A DNA stretch of 17,576 bases from an uncultured Eubacterium sp. (lineage in GTDB: Bacteria > Bacillota > Clostridia > Lachnospirales > Lachnospiraceae). The translations under genes were made by a program, and so were the position numbers. The stretch is taken from assembly GCA_934358495.1 (NCBI GenBank), contig CAKRKO010000054.1, positions 1-17,576 of the forward strand, written 5' to 3'. The notes under the pieces are model-generated. The model worked only from the letters and a program-made list of their open reading frames with translations. It was not told the origin of the DNA and did no database searches. Positions 14,987 to 17,576 of this stretch are shown here, piece by piece. Position 1 is the first letter of the stretch, and each line of letters opens with the position of its first letter.

Positions 14987-16059
14987 AAAATATTGTTAAA
15001 AAAGGAATTGCAGTATTCACCTGCATTGCTATGGCTGCAGGAATGCTACTGATGGGCTGCGGTCAGAACACTCCTCCAGACGAAAATGATACAGGTTCTG
15101 TAAAGGCAGAAAATACTGATAATTCTGGCAAAAAAGACGAAGTATCTGCATTGCAGAAAGTGACCTTAAACGAGGTGGCACATTCAATTTTTTATACTCC
15201 GATGTATGTGGCAATCGAGCAGGGCTACTTTAACGATGCTGGTATTGATCTTGATCTGGTGACTGGATTTGGCGCAGATAAGGTTATGACTGCAGTACTT
15301 TCAGGAGAAGCAGATATTGGATTTATGGGACCGGAAACTACTGTGTATACCGCAAATGAGGGCAGTAAGGATCCGGTCGTAAACTTTGCACAGTTGACAC
15401 AGCGTGCAGGCAACTTTCTGGTAGCTAGGGAAGAAAACACTGATTTTAAATGGACAGATCTGGTTGGCGAGGATGTTCTTGGCGGCAGAGCAGGTGGTAT
15501 GCCGGAAATGGTATTTGAATATATCTTAAAACAGAATGGCATTGATCCATCCGAAGTAAACATTGACCAGAGCATTGATTTTGGTTCCACCGGAGCAGCT
15601 TTTACCGGTGGTCAGGGTGAATATACAGTAGAATTTGAGCCGGGTGCAACGCTTCTGGAGCAGGAAAATGCCGGTTATGTAGTGGCATCCCTCGGTGTGG
15701 ATTCCGGCTATGTGCCATATACGGCATTCAGTGCGAAAAAGAGTTATATGGAGAAACACCCGGATGTTATTCAGGCATTCACTGATGCATTACAAAAAGG
15801 CATGGAATATGTCAACACTCATACACCGGAAGAAATTGCTTCCATCATTCAGCCGCAGTTTTCTGAGACAGACACCGCAACTATTACGACGATCATACGC
15901 CGTTATCAGGAGCAGGATACATGGAAAACAGACCTTGTTTTTTCCGAGGACAGCTTTGAATTATTGTTAGATATTCTGGAAAGTGCCGGACAGTTGGAAA
16001 AACGACCGAATTACAAAGATGTCGTGACCACAGAGTATGCGGAGAAAGCCTTACAGTAA
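14983..16059 (+). CDS. ABC-type substrate-binding lipoprotein, NMT1/SsuA (THI5-like) family
   Basis: A 358-residue protein starting at TTG with GGGAGG 5 nt upstream; there is no nearby in-frame ATG with a ribosome site. A type II signal peptide ends in L-M-G-C (Cys26), followed by a polar linker rich in Asp, Asn and Lys. The mature part opens with TLNEVAHSIFYTPMYVAIEQ and GYFNDAGIDLDL, then ADKVMTAVLSGEADIGFMGPE: the periplasmic-binding-protein pattern of the nitrate/sulfonate/taurine/pyrimidine-precursor group. It would capture a small organic ligand outside the membrane and deliver it to an ABC importer. No permease or ATPase gene lies next to it in this window, so it is an orphan here and the ligand cannot be inferred. 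A terminator follows. Confidence 0.9.
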   Translation: MKNIVKKGIAVFTCIAMAAGMLLMGCGQNTPPDENDTGSVKAENTDNSGKKDEVSALQKVTLNEVAHSIFYTPMYVAIEQGYFNDAGIDLDLVTGFGADKVMTAVLSGEADIGFMGPETTVYTANEGSKDPVVNFAQLTQRAGNFLVAREENTDFKWTDLVGEDVLGGRAGGMPEMVFEYILKQNGIDPSEVNIDQSIDFGSTGAAFTGGQGEYTVEFEPGATLLEQENAGYVVASLGVDSGYVPYTAFSAKKSYMEKHPDVIQAFTDALQKGMEYVNTHTPEEIASIIQPQFSETDTATITTIIRRYQEQDTWKTDLVFSEDSFELLLDILESAGQLEKRPNYKDVVTTEYAEKALQ

Positions 16060-16079
16060 ATCAGCTATCCAGAGTTGTA

Positions 16080-16120
16080 AAATGGCGGAAATACCAATAA
16101 TGATATTTCCGCCATTTCTT
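16080..16120 (+). terminator. Rho-independent terminator after the binding-protein gene
   Basis: A perfect 14-bp stem (16080-16093 with 16104-16117), 10-nt loop, followed by CTTTCTC. The T-tract is short but the stem is strong and lies 20 bp past the stop. Confidence 0.75.
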
Positions 16121-16159
16121 TCTCATATTCGTTCCGCAGCACAAATCCTCTCTTTTTTG

Positions 16160-16188
16160 TTGTAAGAAAAAAATAGTAGTGATACAAT
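16160..16188 (+). promoter_or_regulatory. Promoter of hydF
   Basis: TTGTAA (16160-16165), 17-bp spacer, TACAAT (16183-16188), about 50 bp before the hydF start, just after a terminator. Confidence 0.65.
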
Positions 16189-16240
16189 AAACGCATACGC
16201 AAAAATGCGGCAAATCAGGAAGTGAAGGAGAGTGTAAAAA

Positions 16241-17440
16241 ATGGGATTAAACAGTACACCAAGTGCCAATCGTGTACATATTGGCTTCTTTGGACGAAGA
16301 AACGCAGGAAAATCCAGCGTGGTAAACGCTGTGACGGGACAGGAACTTGCAGTTGTATCAGATACGAAAGGAACGACCACAGATCCTGTTTATAAATCAA
16401 TGGAACTTCTGCCGATCGGACCGGTGATGATCATTGACACACCTGGCTTTGATGATGAAGGGGCATTGGGTGAGCTGCGTGTCAGAAAGACAAAACAGGT
16501 ATTGAATAAGACGGATATCGCAGTGCTTGTAGTGGATGCTACAGAAGGGAAAAAGCAGTGCGACGAAGATCTGATCCGCATTTTTAAGGAAAAAGAGATT
16601 CCATATATTGTTGTAAATAACAAAGCAGATTTACTCCGTGAAGATTTCGTAAAAAAAGCAGAAGTCTGTCCGAAGAATGTAAAGGAACAGTACGTCAGTG
16701 CTCTTACCGGTGATGGGATTTATGAGTTAAAGGAGTGCATCGGAAAACTGACACCAAACGAAGACATGACACTGAAAATCGTAGGTGATCTGTTGACCCC
16801 GGGGGATTTTGTAATCCTTGTAGTTCCGATTGATTCTGCAGCACCAAAAGGACGTCTGATTCTGCCGCAGCAGCAGACCATCCGCGATGTATTGGAGGCA
16901 AACGCAGCAGCTATCGTAGTGAAAGAAACTGAATTGCACGATACATTGGCAGAACTTGGCAAGCGTCCGGCAATGGTGATTACCGACAGCCAGGCCTTTG
17001 AACAGGTATCAGCAGAAGTGCCGGCAGACATTCCGCTGACGTCTTTTTCGATTTTAATGGCGCGTTACAAAGGATACCTTGATACCGCTGTGAAAGGTGT
17101 TCAGGCAATTGAAAACCTGAAAGACGGAGATAAAATCCTGATTTCCGAGGGCTGTACCCATCATCGTCAGTGTGATGATATCGGAACTGTGAAGATTCCA
17201 CGATGGCTGAAGCAGCACACCGGAAAAGAACTTATCATTGAGACAAGCTCCGGCACAGAATTCCCGGAGGATCTGACACCATATGCGTTGGTCATCCATT
17301 GCGGCGGCTGCATGCTCAATGAACGCGAAGTGAAATACCGTATGAAATGTGCTGTTGACCAGAATGTACCGTTTACCAATTACGGAATTGCGATTGCGCA
17401 GATGAAAGGAATTCTGAAACGGAGCATAGAGCTTTTTTAA
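16241..17440 (+). CDS. hydF: HydF, [FeFe]-hydrogenase H-cluster maturation GTPase
   Basis: A 399-residue protein, typical HydF length. HydF is the scaffold on which the 2Fe subcluster made by the radical SAM enzymes HydE and HydG is assembled before transfer to apo-hydrogenase HydA. The N-terminal GTPase shows the P-loop GRRNAGKSS (18-26), a Thr-rich switch I (KGTTTDP), DTPG (66-69) and the guanine motif NKAD (127-130). A dimerisation region follows. The C-terminal cluster-binding domain has Cys305-x-His307, then 46 residues, then Cys354-GG-Cys357, the signature of the family for its [4Fe-4S] site. AAGGAG is well placed upstream. It stands alone: hydE, hydG and hydA are not in this window. 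Identification is secure and implies a hydrogen-evolving fermentative anaerobe. Confidence 0.97.
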   Translation: MGLNSTPSANRVHIGFFGRRNAGKSSVVNAVTGQELAVVSDTKGTTTDPVYKSMELLPIGPVMIIDTPGFDDEGALGELRVRKTKQVLNKTDIAVLVVDATEGKKQCDEDLIRIFKEKEIPYIVVNNKADLLREDFVKKAEVCPKNVKEQYVSALTGDGIYELKECIGKLTPNEDMTLKIVGDLLTPGDFVILVVPIDSAAPKGRLILPQQQTIRDVLEANAAAIVVKETELHDTLAELGKRPAMVITDSQAFEQVSAEVPADIPLTSFSILMARYKGYLDTAVKGVQAIENLKDGDKILISEGCTHHRQCDDIGTVKIPRWLKQHTGKELIIETSSGTEFPEDLTPYALVIHCGGCMLNEREVKYRMKCAVDQNVPFTNYGIAIAQMKGILKRSIELF

Positions 17441-17498
17441 TAAGAACCGGGGCTGTGAAAAAAGAATAGTCCCCCAAAAAAGAAAGACCAAGAGTTTA

Positions 17499-17576
17499 TT
17501 GAGGTGACCCCTCAAAGTTAGACTTTTACGAGACGACTTCGGTCGTCTCGTTTTTTCTTTATGCAGTTAAAAGATG
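17499..17576. mobile_element. Possible terminal end of an IS3-family (IS150-like) insertion sequence
   Basis: The stretch from about 17500 reads TGAGGTGACCCCTCAAAG then TTAGAC, resembling from memory the terminal repeats of many IS3-family elements (a TG start, CCCC, AAAGTTAGAC). The first bases also form a TTGAGG/CCTCAA dyad (17499-17504/17510-17515). The window ends before any transposase ORF could begin, so this rests on the end sequence only. Confidence 0.35.
17529..17557 (+). terminator. UUCG-loop intrinsic terminator
   Basis: CGAGACGAC-TTCG-GTCGTCTCG is a perfect 9-bp stem with a stable UUCG tetraloop, followed by TTTTTTC. It could end the hydF transcript (its stop is about 90 bp upstream) or insulate the putative insertion element from outside transcription. 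Confidence 0.85.

Overview
The window looks like chromosomal DNA of a low-to-mid GC, anaerobic Firmicute, most probably a gut Lachnospiraceae (Roseburia/Agathobacter-like). This placement is inference from codon use, strong GGAGG ribosome sites, canonical sigma-A type promoters, an H-cluster maturase (HydF) that implies an [FeFe]-hydrogenase, and family content. No rRNA, tRNA, CRISPR array or complete insertion sequence was seen.

Layout. (1) 1-90: tail of a gene entering from the left. (2) About 111-490: a non-coding element folding as one very long imperfect stem enclosing several perfect hairpins; it lies between convergent genes. (3) 503-3133: a divergent pair of envelope genes, a lipoprotein with a Thr/Asp/Ala/Gln-rich tail (minus) and a membrane-anchored SH3-like protein with a long Lys/Glu-rich cytoplasmic tail (plus), the latter with a near-consensus promoter and a terminator. 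(4) 3197-3370: a second non-coding array of hairpins. (5) 3445-7828: a promoter overlapped by a 21-bp dyad, then a small YtrA-type GntR regulator, clpC and radA. The clpC-radA order is that of the classical ctsR-mcsA-mcsB-clpC-radA stress operon, but a GntR repressor stands where ctsR/mcsAB would be. (6) 8011-9486: a membrane-anchored polysaccharide deacetylase with three Ig-like repeats. (7) 9555-13117: two overlapping ABC exporter half-transporter genes forming an asymmetric heterodimer (one NBD carries degenerate catalytic residues). (8) 13177-13235: a strong bidirectional terminator. (9) 13316-14723 (minus): a PLP threonine-aldolase-type enzyme coupled to a VOC/glyoxalase-fold protein. (10) 14983-16059: an orphan NMT1/SsuA-type substrate-binding lipoprotein with a TTG start. 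(11) 16241-17440: hydF. (12) 17500-17576: a sequence resembling the end of an IS3-family element, with a UUCG-loop terminator.

Most genes are recognisable housekeeping or envelope functions. The least explained parts are the two structured intergenic elements, the GntR-clpC-radA arrangement with its candidate operator, and the SH3/TM/charged-tail membrane protein.
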